In this document: positions 35,256 to 43,548 of the stretch, piece by piece | Layout of the letters: each line of letters begins with the position of its first letter | Position numbering within the stretch: position 1 is the stretch's first letter | Assembly (NCBI GenBank): GCA_002973635.1 | Contig: CP027224.1 | Coordinates: 3,482,501-3,546,500, forward strand | DNA length: 64,000 bases | Reading direction: 5' to 3' | DNA from: Lysinibacillus sp. B2A1 | GTDB lineage: Bacteria > Bacillota > Bacilli > Bacillales_A > Planococcaceae | Notes under the pieces: generated by a model | Database searches by the model: none | Told to the model about the DNA's origin: nothing | Seen by the model: only the letters and a program-made list of their open reading frames with translations | Translations under genes and position numbers: made by a program

Positions 35256-36110
35256 ATGAAATTTGAAATTCAACATACTAATAAGTTTCAATATGAGTCT
35301 GAAGTTGACCAAAGCTTAAATACAATCCGCTTAAAGCCGAGAAGCGATGAGCGTCAGCGCTTATTATCTTATCGAATTGCAATTGCCCCCTCATCCCTAA
35401 CACGTGAGCATACGGATATTTGGGGTAATACTGTTGGTACTTTCTATATTCCTGAGCAGCATCAGGAATTAGAAATTCAAACTACTTCTATCGTTAGTAT
35501 TCAGCGTGCGCCATTTATTCATCGCATTCAATATTCACCAGAAATGCAAACGATATTTCATTCTCAGCTATTTTATGAACATTATCTTCCTTATTTAAAA
35601 TTCACCCATTTTACGTATATGACAGAAAATCAATTAGAGGAAGTGTATCATGCCATTGGTCACGCTGAAAACCCTGTCCTTTTTTCACTTAATTTAATGC
35701 AATATTTATATTCAACATTTGAGTATGACCCTGGTGCAACAGATGTGACAACAACCGCAAATGAAGCCTTTGTACTTAAACGTGGTGTATGTCAGGATTT
35801 CACCCATGTCATGCTTGCAGTATTGCGGGCTAAAGGGATTCCAGCTCGTTATGTAAGCGGCTATCTATACGTTGATGAACACTCAGCTTTAGTCGGTGAT
35901 ATTGCTACACATGCCTGGGTGGAAGTAATGATCCCAGGCATCGGATGGATTGGCCTTGATCCAACGAATAATGTAGAAGTGCTGGAAAATCACATTATTT
36001 TATGTATTGGTAGAGATTATTCAGATATTAGTCCTGTAGAAGGTGTTTATACGGGAGGAAAGCATGACTTAACTGTTAAAGTAAATGTCAGAGCATTAAA
36101 TCATCTATGA
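35256..36110 (+). CDS. Transglutaminase-like (cysteine peptidase fold) protein
   Basis: A 284-residue protein with a transglutaminase N-terminal domain (MKFEIQHTNKFQYESEVDQS, LNTIRLKPRSDERQ) and a catalytic core: Cys in KRGVCQDFTHVMLAVLRAKG, His in THAWVEVMIPG, Asp in GLDPTNN. ATG 35256 follows AAAGGAAG; the longer frame to 35133 overlaps the alpha-E gene. Third gene of the conserved trio. It may hydrolyse or cross-link an isopeptide-type product made by the ATP-grasp enzyme (inference). Confidence 0.9.
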   Translation: MKFEIQHTNKFQYESEVDQSLNTIRLKPRSDERQRLLSYRIAIAPSSLTREHTDIWGNTVGTFYIPEQHQELEIQTTSIVSIQRAPFIHRIQYSPEMQTIFHSQLFYEHYLPYLKFTHFTYMTENQLEEVYHAIGHAENPVLFSLNLMQYLYSTFEYDPGATDVTTTANEAFVLKRGVCQDFTHVMLAVLRAKGIPARYVSGYLYVDEHSALVGDIATHAWVEVMIPGIGWIGLDPTNNVEVLENHIILCIGRDYSDISPVEGVYTGGKHDLTVKVNVRALNHL

Positions 36111-36111
36111 G

Positions 36112-36142
36112 AAACCGTGCAGTAAAAATACTGCGCGGTTTA
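36112..36142. terminator. Terminator between convergent genes
   Basis: Stem AACCGTGCAGT/ACTGCGCGGTT (one wobble) around a 6-base loop, following the transglutaminase gene. Confidence 0.75.
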
Positions 36143-37015
36143 TTCAAAACGGCGCTGTCTTTCTGTTAACACCCATTTTCGTACATAGCCCATTGTTTGC
36201 TGAATATGTTCAATTGTTTTTTCACTCTGAAACGCTTTCTGCATGACTGTATAGCGTAAATCTGTTGCTCTGACATTCATGCCAATATCCTTTGAAATAA
36301 CCTGAAAAATTCGTTCAACGGTCTTTGTTGATATAGATTTTGATTGGCTAGCCTCACTGACCCACATCCACTCCCCTGCCTCTTGCTGATGCAGCTCTTC
36401 GGTTGCTACTTTATAATGCTTCAGCATGTCCACTAAAATTGGAGAAATTTTAATTTCTCTACGACCATTATGATTAGCAATATAGATGAACGATGAATCA
36501 GTGTGCATATGCGTCCATTTCATACGCACAATCTCAGCTGGCTTACAACCTGTTTCCAGCAGCATTTGCACAATGCAACCATTACGTCTTGCCAGCCAAG
36601 TATGCTCTTGAGTCTTCGCATATTGAAAATAGGTTGGCCAGACATTTGCAATGTTCATCAATTGCTTCGTTGTCAGTAATTTTAATGCCTCTTTTTGTCT
36701 CTTCTTTGGCTGTAAAATGACCTCATAATCAAACGGCTCCACCCACTCTCGTAAAAAAACAAAATCAACAAAGCCTCGTAATGTAGCAATTTTATGATTA
36801 AACGTGTTGATATTTACATACGTTTCCCTTAAGTAATTACTATATATAAATAACAATTCTTTTAACTGGTGATCCGCATTCAAGTAGTTTTTCTCATGGG
36901 CAAATGCTAAAAATTGTTTCCCATCTAAATTATACTGTTTTTTTGTGGCAGTACTTTTCTTTAAAGAATTTAAGAGTAATAAATAGCTGTTCCATGCCTC
37001 CTCTAATGTGACCAA
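36140..37015 (-). CDS. Degenerate tyrosine-recombinase-like protein
   Basis: A 291-residue protein with the two-domain fold of tyrosine recombinases: an N-terminal core-binding part (LEEAWNSYLLLLNSLKKST) and a catalytic-like part. The catalytic residues are largely changed: the first Arg is Lys (LLETGCKPAEIVRMKW), HxLRH reads TDLRY, the GH motif reads GY (TMGYVRKW), and no nucleophile Tyr is evident near the C-terminus. Probably unable to recombine; it could bind DNA. TTG start 37015 follows AAGGAGGGAG. A promoter element like that of the intact recombinase lies upstream. Confidence 0.72.
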   Translation of the reverse strand: MVTLEEAWNSYLLLLNSLKKSTATKKQYNLDGKQFLAFAHEKNYLNADHQLKELLFIYSNYLRETYVNINTFNHKIATLRGFVDFVFLREWVEPFDYEVILQPKKRQKEALKLLTTKQLMNIANVWPTYFQYAKTQEHTWLARRNGCIVQMLLETGCKPAEIVRMKWTHMHTDSSFIYIANHNGRREIKISPILVDMLKHYKVATEELHQQEAGEWMWVSEASQSKSISTKTVERIFQVISKDIGMNVRATDLRYTVMQKAFQSEKTIEHIQQTMGYVRKWVLTERQRRFE

Positions 37016-37156
37016 GTTAACTCCCTCCTTATTAGCTGTGCGTGGTTAGTTTTATTTTATACTATATTATGGGTGCGTAGGTTATATTTATTTTTATAAA
37101 TGATAATGTCGGATAATCTGTAATAAACATACAAAATACCGCTTCTCGAACTAAAA

Positions 37157-37190
37157 TTCCTTTTTTTACATAGAAAACAAACGTTCTATA
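37157..37190 (-). promoter_or_regulatory. Element resembling the recombinase LexA-like region
   Basis: On the plus strand, AAACAAACGTTCT with ATAGAA/TTCTAT arms, preceded by a CCTTTTTTTACATA tract. It aligns closely with 32026-32058 (CCCTTTTTTAGCATA then AACATACGTTCT). It is a weaker LexA match (about 11 of 14). Both lie upstream of recombinase-like genes on the minus strand. Confidence 0.45.
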
Positions 37191-37382
37191 GTTGCAGCCT
37201 CTATCTTTTACTTTCTTACAATAGCAACTCCTCTTTTTCCTGTTGTAGTACAATTTCTTTAAAATGCCATTATTCTTGTAACACAAAGCAAATTTACATG
37301 AAAATTCGTATAATTTAGTGTTTATCACTGTTTGTGTTATATAATAAACGTATGAACTTATCATGTAGGGGGCGTTACGAGG

Positions 37383-38177
37383 ATGCAAGTGAAAACAACT
37401 CGATTAGAGGCAGAAGATGCAAAAATAATTTATCAAGAAACAGCAGGACTAGCGATTATTACAATTCATCGGCCACAGGCGAAGAATGCACTAACTGCAA
37501 ATATGTGGGATCAATTGGCTAAGATTGCTTTACAAGTTTTAGACAATCCTAAAAACAAAGTATTAATTTTACGCGGGTCCGGTGAAAATTTTACGGCTGG
37601 CTCCGATATTAAAGAATTTAATGCTATTTCTCTCGAAAAAGCCGAGGAAGCCTTTGTACATATGGAAAAAACCATCTCTACGATTGAACGTTTACCGATT
37701 CCAACAATTGGCGTTATTAATGGACCAGCAATGGGGGCAGGCTTAGAACTGGCATTAGCCTGCGATATTCGCATCGGCTCAGAAAAAGCAAAACTTGGAA
37801 TCCCTGTTGGCAAGTTAGGAATTACTTTAAATAACAAATTTGCACAGCGTTTAGTTCAACTTGTTGGGCCTTCTACAACGAAGGATCTAGTCTTTACAGG
37901 CCGTATGTTTAAAGCAGAGGAAGCGTTTAAGCTCGGTATGCTTAATTATTTAGTTGCTGCAAAAGATATTAATAAATACATGATTCGTATGGGTAAGCTT
38001 GTGGCAGGAATGTCACCCGAATCGTTATTAGCGGTTAAACAATCTGTTCAAGAATGCGTAGACAGTGTACCAGCATTGTGGAAAGGCTCTACACCATTTG
38101 TTGGAAACGATTTTTCAGAGGGCTGCCGTGCATTCGTTGAAAAACGTCAGCCTCACTTTACACGTCAATCGAAATAA
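37383..38177 (+). CDS. Enoyl-CoA hydratase/isomerase family protein
   Basis: A 264-residue crotonase-fold protein. Oxyanion-hole segments are FTAGSDIKEFNAIS (residues about 70-83) and NGPAMGAGLELALACDIRIGS (112-132). The catalytic Glu pair typical of true hydratases is not clear: KLGIPVGKLGI replaces the usual FGxPEVxLG segment, so Glu is Val or Gly here. It may therefore be an isomerase, a hydrolase or another crotonase. Single gene; start ATG 37383 near GGGGGCG. Confidence 0.82.
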   Translation: MQVKTTRLEAEDAKIIYQETAGLAIITIHRPQAKNALTANMWDQLAKIALQVLDNPKNKVLILRGSGENFTAGSDIKEFNAISLEKAEEAFVHMEKTISTIERLPIPTIGVINGPAMGAGLELALACDIRIGSEKAKLGIPVGKLGITLNNKFAQRLVQLVGPSTTKDLVFTGRMFKAEEAFKLGMLNYLVAAKDINKYMIRMGKLVAGMSPESLLAVKQSVQECVDSVPALWKGSTPFVGNDFSEGCRAFVEKRQPHFTRQSK

Positions 38178-38226
38178 AAAACAGGTACTCTATACGCGTA
38201 AAGGCGAGTAGAGTGCCTGTTTTTTA
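38176..38226. terminator. Bidirectional terminator
   Basis: Stem ACAGGTACTCTA/TAGAGTGCCTGT with flanking A and T runs, between convergent genes. Confidence 0.88.
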
Positions 38227-39039
38227 TGTTCTTCTCTTTATTATGGCTAATTTTATGTGAAGATGAATGGCATCTAGCTCATAACCAAAATGCTGATAAA
38301 AATCGGCCTGCACATTCTTTTGTAGTGCATATAATTGATCTGGTAATGAATAATCAATTGGTACCTTAAGCTGTAATGTGATTGTGGTAAACGCTTGCTC
38401 CCCTAATGTTAATTGCACTTGCTCAACCTTGTGAACAATGTCATGCTGTGAACAACAATACGTCAAAAGCTGCACGTAGACATGCTTACCAATTTCTATA
38501 TATTCCTGTTGGAAATCAGGACGAACAATCGTTGTCTCCCCTATTTTTTCACGCTTTGACGAAAAAATTTCCATTCCTCTTTGAACTAAGCGCTTAAAAA
38601 AGTTTTGCTCTACTTGGCGATATGGTATAGGCATTACATGTTTGCCTTGGGTTTGACGGATAAAACGTGCTTTGGCAATTTCTTTTTGAGATCGCACATC
38701 TTCCACATAGTAATATGTTTTGATTGACCCAAGCTCTAACTGACGGGCAATTGTATTTGTCATTTTATCAGACGTACCTATTAATAAAATAGTCTGTACC
38801 TTATATGTATCAAGTGCTTTTTTTACTTCCTCACGATGAGCATCATCTGTAAAAATAGCACGACGAACGGCTGTTATTGTGTTTTTTTCAAATTTTGCGG
38901 AGAGCCCTGCAACTTTCATACCGTTTACAATCAGTAGACCATCATCAATAATAGCCTCTACCCCTATTTTATGCGCGAAGACAAGTGCACTGGTACTTTT
39001 CCCTGTCCCGCTTGGTCCACTTAAAGAATACACTTCCAT
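38224..39039 (-). CDS. P-loop ATPase with possible Asp23-like C-terminal domain
   Basis: A 271-residue protein. Walker A GPSGTGKST sits near the N-terminus, followed by AIIDDGLLIVNGMKVAGLSAK and ILLIGTSDKM (probable Walker B region). The last 80 residues (YIEIGKHVYVQLLTYCC, TTITLQLKVPIDYSLPDQLY, HFGYELDAIHLHIK) resemble the Asp23/Gls24 fold of cell-envelope stress proteins; that similarity is by eye only. ATG 39039 is 9 bases from GGGAG; ATG 39048 abuts it. Divergent from the aminotransferase. Function unknown. Confidence 0.65.
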   Translation of the reverse strand: MEVYSLSGPSGTGKSTSALVFAHKIGVEAIIDDGLLIVNGMKVAGLSAKFEKNTITAVRRAIFTDDAHREEVKKALDTYKVQTILLIGTSDKMTNTIARQLELGSIKTYYYVEDVRSQKEIAKARFIRQTQGKHVMPIPYRQVEQNFFKRLVQRGMEIFSSKREKIGETTIVRPDFQQEYIEIGKHVYVQLLTYCCSQHDIVHKVEQVQLTLGEQAFTTITLQLKVPIDYSLPDQLYALQKNVQADFYQHFGYELDAIHLHIKLAIIKRRT

Positions 39040-39260
39040 ATTGTTCATCTCCCTTTCTTGTTATGATAGCAGAAATGTTTCCAATTTTCCGTCATTATTT
39101 ATATTTCCAACATTCGCTAAAAGATTTCCGCTAGCCTAAGCGAACATCTTCTCCTTTTCAGAAATATATTCTTTTTTCAGAATAACTTTCCCTTTCTGTG
39201 CTTTAGTATGATAAAATGTGAACTACTATTCTGTTATACAACTATAAGGAGTGTACTAGT

Positions 39261-40436
39261 TTGAAAATTGTACCGTCAAAAAAAATGTCATTATTCACAC
39301 CAGCAATTTTTGGAGATTTAAAAAACCATGCCAAGCTTCAGCAAGAAAAAGGCATGAAGATGATTGACTTAAGCTTAGGAAGCCCTGACCTTCCCCCACA
39401 TGCTAAAATTCGTGAGTATTTATCCTATAGAGCGGGATTAGCAGAGTCCTATGGTTATACATTAACAGGTACGCAACGCTTTTACGATGCAGTAAGCCGC
39501 TATTATAAACGTCGTAGCAATATAGAGTTAGATCCCGCTTCTGAAATTATTCAAACAATCGGCTCTCAAGAAGGATTAGTGCATTTACCAATCGCCTTTT
39601 GTGACCCAGGTGACATTGTGTTATCTACGAATCCTGCTTACGTTGCTTATGATGCAGGAATTCATCTTGCAGGCGCAACACCTTATTATATGCCTCAAAC
39701 AGCTGACAACGACTATTTACCAAATTTAGATGCGGTTCCTGAAGAAATTGCCCAAAAAGCAAAGCTATTGATTTTAAATTTACCAGGTAATCCAGTCCCT
39801 GCAATGCCATCATTAGCCTATTTCGAAAAAGTCATTGCCTTTGCTAAAAAATATAATATTATCGTCCTACATGATGCGGCCTATTCCGAGTTCTACTTTA
39901 CAGGCGATGGTCCGATTAGCTTCCTTGCCGCTCCTGGTGCCAAAGAGGTTGGAATGGAAATTAACTCATTATCAAAAAGCTTTAGCCTTGCGGGTACACG
40001 TATCGCGTATATTGCAGGAAACGCTGAGATGATTGCCATTTTAAAGCAATTAAAATCAAATTTAGATTTTGGCATATTCGAGCCTATTCAGGATGCAGCC
40101 GTTGTTGCGCTTGATAATGCAGAGGAAATTACAGCAAGTTTACGAGCAACATTTTCAGAGCGTCATAAAACATTAATGAATGGTCTACGTGCAATCGGAT
40201 GGGATGCAGCTCCTTCAAATGGAGGGATGTTTGTATGGGCGAAATATCCATACGATATTGATTGTACAGAATTAGCCTTTAAGCTGATTGAGCAAGTTGG
40301 GGTTGTAACAGTTCCAGGTACAGTATTTGGCTCAGCTGGACAAGGCTATTTACGCTTAGCATTAGTACAGCCAAAAGAAGTACTACAGGAAGCTGTCGAT
40401 CAATTAGCACAAGTACAATTAGCAACACAATCTTAA
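39261..40436 (+). CDS. Class I/II aminotransferase (LL-DAP aminotransferase-like)
   Basis: A 391-residue PLP enzyme. Landmarks are MIDLSLGSPDLPPH, TLTGTQRFYDAVSRYY, SQEGLVHLPIAFCDPGD, LNLPGNPVPA (PLP-contacting Asn), DAAYSEFYF (Asp) and the PLP lysine in NSLSKSFSLAGTRIAY; the substrate Arg is in YLRLALV. It resembles the DapL/YugH-type branch, but no lysine genes adjoin, so the substrate is left open. TTG start 39261 follows AAGGAGTG. Confidence 0.85.
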   Translation: MKIVPSKKMSLFTPAIFGDLKNHAKLQQEKGMKMIDLSLGSPDLPPHAKIREYLSYRAGLAESYGYTLTGTQRFYDAVSRYYKRRSNIELDPASEIIQTIGSQEGLVHLPIAFCDPGDIVLSTNPAYVAYDAGIHLAGATPYYMPQTADNDYLPNLDAVPEEIAQKAKLLILNLPGNPVPAMPSLAYFEKVIAFAKKYNIIVLHDAAYSEFYFTGDGPISFLAAPGAKEVGMEINSLSKSFSLAGTRIAYIAGNAEMIAILKQLKSNLDFGIFEPIQDAAVVALDNAEEITASLRATFSERHKTLMNGLRAIGWDAAPSNGGMFVWAKYPYDIDCTELAFKLIEQVGVVTVPGTVFGSAGQGYLRLALVQPKEVLQEAVDQLAQVQLATQS

Positions 40437-40482
40437 GGGATCGTCCTGCTATATGGCACTTTGCCACAATACATTCCCACAT

Positions 40483-40520
40483 AAAAAACAGTTACTGCTT
40501 TTTTGCAGTAACTGTTTTTT
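40483..40520. terminator. Bidirectional terminator
   Basis: Stem AAAAAACAGTTACTGC and complement around TTTTT, between convergent genes. Confidence 0.9.
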
Positions 40521-40521
40521 C

Positions 40522-41721
40522 TCATACTTCATATTGCTGATGTTCCTCGTCCTCATAACGATTATAGCGCTGTTTAAATAGCTTAAATAAATGGGTTACA
40601 AGCACTTTAAAGATGGCATAGCCTGGAATCCCTAAAATAACACCTGGTACGCCAAATAAAGAACCAGCCGTTAATAATACAAAAATAATGGTGATTGGAT
40701 GGATACTTAGCGATTTCCCCATAATTTGTGGAGAAATAAATTTTCCTTCAATAAGCTGTACCACTGTCCAAACAATTGCGAGCTTAATCAGCATAAATGG
40801 TGATGTTACTAGGGCGATAATTACAGCAGGTGTAATCGCAATAACAGGCCCTAAATAGGGAACCACACTTGTAATCATTGCAAGGAACCCAAGTAATAAA
40901 GCGTATTTCATGCCAATAATTAAAAAACCGATTGTTACCATGGCACCAATACACATCGACACTAAAATTTGACCCTGTATGTAGGAGCTAATTTGCTTGT
41001 CCATATCGTGAAAAATTTCATGCACCTCTTTACGCATACGAGGTGGACAGATGTTTAACATAAACTTTGGTAACTTTTCACCATCTTTAAGTAAATAAAA
41101 CAAAATAAATGGTACTGTTACTAATGACAGGATTATGCCTGTTAAAGTTGAAAGGAAGCCTGTAATACCAGATGCCACACCCTGTGCTAAGTTCGTCGCT
41201 GTATCTTTCACCGTTTCAAATAAATCCGTTGTGACATTCTTAACAACTTCGTCATAGTTAAAGTCTATTTTATCTAAATACTCATTGAAGCGAGAATGTG
41301 TTAAGTACTCAACAATATTTTGCGTCAGTGCCATAAAATATCCAGGAAACTCCTGCAATAAATTTGTAAACTGATCTCGCAGAAACGGATAAACTAGTAC
41401 TACTAGTAATGTAATGAAACCGATGACAGCAATGTATAAAATCAAAATACCCCATATTCTTGGAATACGCCAATTTTCTAGAATCCCTAATAATGGGCGC
41501 AATAGATAATAGGCGATAATGGCAAGTACCCCTGGTAAAATCACTACCTCAAATAATACTTTCAGTGGGGTAAATATAAAGGAAACCTTTTGGAACATGA
41601 AAATAACACATGCCAACAATAATAAAGTAATGAGTGTAAAAAATAAGTTTTTCCCACCTAAAAAGCGGATGAACTTCGTTGAAAACAAATTAGACCGCTC
41701 TTTTGGTCTTTCTTTTTCCAT
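40522..41721 (-). CDS. AI-2E family (UPF0118) membrane protein
   Basis: A 399-residue protein with about eight membrane segments: a long N-terminal hydrophobic pair, a soluble middle region (PGYFMALTQNIVEYLTHSRF), and the conserved C-terminal part MITSVVPYLGPVIAITPAVI plus IEGKFISPQIMGKSLSIHPI that defines the family. Members include AI-2 exporters and Na+/H+ antiporters, so the name says little about substrate. ATG 41721 is next to GGGTGGGTAT. Confidence 0.88.
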   Translation of the reverse strand: MEKERPKERSNLFSTKFIRFLGGKNLFFTLITLLLLACVIFMFQKVSFIFTPLKVLFEVVILPGVLAIIAYYLLRPLLGILENWRIPRIWGILILYIAVIGFITLLVVLVYPFLRDQFTNLLQEFPGYFMALTQNIVEYLTHSRFNEYLDKIDFNYDEVVKNVTTDLFETVKDTATNLAQGVASGITGFLSTLTGIILSLVTVPFILFYLLKDGEKLPKFMLNICPPRMRKEVHEIFHDMDKQISSYIQGQILVSMCIGAMVTIGFLIIGMKYALLLGFLAMITSVVPYLGPVIAITPAVIIALVTSPFMLIKLAIVWTVVQLIEGKFISPQIMGKSLSIHPITIIFVLLTAGSLFGVPGVILGIPGYAIFKVLVTHLFKLFKQRYNRYEDEEHQQYEV

Positions 41722-41785
41722 ATACCCACCCCAATCCAAATGCTTTACCTTTATATTACAGGATAATGTTGACTTATGCGAACCA

Positions 41786-42736
41786 TCACTCCAGCTGCAT
41801 ACCCAAAAATTCACTTAAAAAGGCTTTATTTTTTTCAACATCAATAACGATTGAATCCCCTGCATGACTAAAGTTCTGGAATTGATAGCTTCCCTCAATT
41901 GGGATGGTGGCCTTTTCAATTTTGACCTTCCCTTTTGACACCATTTTGAGTACCTGCAGAATTTCCCCAGAGGAGGAATAGTCTGTTGTTACATACCCTT
42001 GTGCTGCCCCAACAAACTTTGGTAAGTTCAAAATATTTTGAGGTGCTAGCACTTCATTCTTTATGGCTTCAATAACCTTTTGCTGACGCGCCACACGACC
42101 AAAATCTCCCTCTGCATCGTGTCGGAAACGAGCATAACCAAGTAATTCTTTCCCGTTTAGGTTATGCACACCCTGCTTTAAGGAAACGCCTATCTTTTCA
42201 GACATATCTTTTTCAACATTTATTTCAACCCCATTTGGCGCTAAAATATCTACTAGTGATTCAAAATTTTTAAAATCTATAATGGCATAATGATGAATAG
42301 GAAGACTAAACATATTACTGATTGTTTCCTTTAATAATTGCACACCACCTAAATAATAAGCTGTATTGAGCTTATACGATTGGTAGCCAGGAATATCTGC
42401 ATATATATCCCGCATTAATGATACAAGCTTGATATCATTTGTTTTCTTATCCCATGATAAAACCATCATGGTATCCGTACGTGATTTTTCTTCTCCACGA
42501 CTATCTATACCTAATAATAAATAATTTTCTATATCCCCTTTAACCGTATCACCGCTAAAATCTTCTTGCGCTACTTTTGTGTCATTTGCCAGCTCAAGCC
42601 CGTTTCGATATTGCATCACTGAATAACCAACCAGAACAATGACACAAAGCAATAGCAATGATAATAATGCTCTACCTTTACGCAATCGACGTTTTTTGGG
42701 ACGTTGTGAGCGTCTTGAATACTCTTGCTCTTCCAT
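41786..42736 (-). CDS. LytR-CpsA-Psr (LCP) family protein
   Basis: A 316-residue single-pass membrane protein: a basic N-terminus (RRSQRPKKRRLRKG), one helix (ALLSLLLLCVIVLVGYSV), then the LCP domain with conserved Arg/Asp residues (YLLLGIDSRGEEKSRTDTMM, SLMRDIYADIPGY, KLNTAYYLGGVQLLKETI, GYARFRHDAEGDFGRVARQQ). LCP enzymes attach teichoic acid or other glycopolymers to peptidoglycan outside the membrane. Start ATG after GGAG. Confidence 0.93.
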   Translation of the reverse strand: MEEQEYSRRSQRPKKRRLRKGRALLSLLLLCVIVLVGYSVMQYRNGLELANDTKVAQEDFSGDTVKGDIENYLLLGIDSRGEEKSRTDTMMVLSWDKKTNDIKLVSLMRDIYADIPGYQSYKLNTAYYLGGVQLLKETISNMFSLPIHHYAIIDFKNFESLVDILAPNGVEINVEKDMSEKIGVSLKQGVHNLNGKELLGYARFRHDAEGDFGRVARQQKVIEAIKNEVLAPQNILNLPKFVGAAQGYVTTDYSSSGEILQVLKMVSKGKVKIEKATIPIEGSYQFQNFSHAGDSIVIDVEKNKAFLSEFLGMQLE

Positions 42737-42910
42737 ACTTCATAACTCCTCTATTGTAATATAGTTAATGTAACGATTCACCATAAGGAAAGTTTCATCA
42801 AAATATTATGCATGCTACAATTATCCATCTAATCGTTATTTTACACCTAAAGTGTCAGTCGAGAGCAAAATAATGCTATAATATTTTCACGTTAGAAAGG
42901 ATGATAAACT

Positions 42911-43432
42911 ATGATAGAAAAAGCTGCATTTGCGGGTGGTTGTTTTTGGTGTATGGTCAAGCCATTTATAGAATGGGATGGCATACATAAAGTTACTTCA
43001 GGTTATATGGGTGGCCATTTAGAAAATCCAACTTATGAGGATGTTAAAAAAGGCAATTCTGGTCATTTAGAAGTTGTAGAAATTGAATTTGACCCTGGCA
43101 TCTTTAGCTATGAGCAGCTACTAGATATCTACTGGATGCAAATTGATCCAACAGATGCTTACGGTCAATTTCATGACCGCGGTGAATCCTATACAACGGC
43201 AATTTTTACCTATTCAGAAGAACAAAAACGCATTGCCGAAGCATCCAAAGAGAAATTAGCAAAAAGTGGACGCTTTGATAAGCCTATTGTAACCACAATT
43301 CGTGATACTCAACACTTTTATCCTGCAGAAGATTATCATCAGGATTATTATAAAAAAGAGCCTGAGCATTATCAGAAGGACCGAGCGATTTCGGGTAGAG
43401 ATCAGTTTATTACAGAGCATTGGAAAAAGTAA
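42911..43432 (+). CDS. msrA: Peptide methionine-(S)-S-oxide reductase
   Basis: A 173-residue MsrA with catalytic Cys in [10 protein letters not shown], plus [30 protein letters not shown] and the ALDPTD-like [17 protein letters not shown]. It repairs oxidised methionine. The usual C-terminal recycling cysteines are absent and the protein ends [12 protein letters not shown]; the second Cys of the FWC motif is present. Start ATG 42911 after AAAGGATG. Confidence 0.93.
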   Translation: MIEKAAFAGGCFWCMVKPFIEWDGIHKVTSGYMGGHLENPTYEDVKKGNSGHLEVVEIEFDPGIFSYEQLLDIYWMQIDPTDAYGQFHDRGESYTTAIFTYSEEQKRIAEASKEKLAKSGRFDKPIVTTIRDTQHFYPAEDYHQDYYKKEPEHYQKDRAISGRDQFITEHWKK

Positions 43433-43466
43433 TATAGTCTAGTTTCGGACAAAAATTAAAGTTAGA

Positions 43467-43511
43467 AAAGCGCGAAAAATCAACGTTTCTAAATTGATTT
43501 CTCGCGCTTTT
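43467..43511. terminator. Bidirectional terminator
   Basis: Long stem AAAAGCGCGA..AAATCAA paired with TTGATTT..TCGCGCTTTT, between msrA and recQ. Confidence 0.88.
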
Positions 43512-43548
43512 AGGTTTTGACCAGCTTTGTCCTAGCCTCTCCATATAA

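Noticed and set aside
30985..37015. Prophage between the two recombinase genes
   Set aside because: No capsid, tail, terminase, repressor or lysis genes are present.
37062..37388. 108-residue ORF on the minus strand
   Set aside because: Low-complexity AT-rich frame over a promoter region; no ribosome site or family features.
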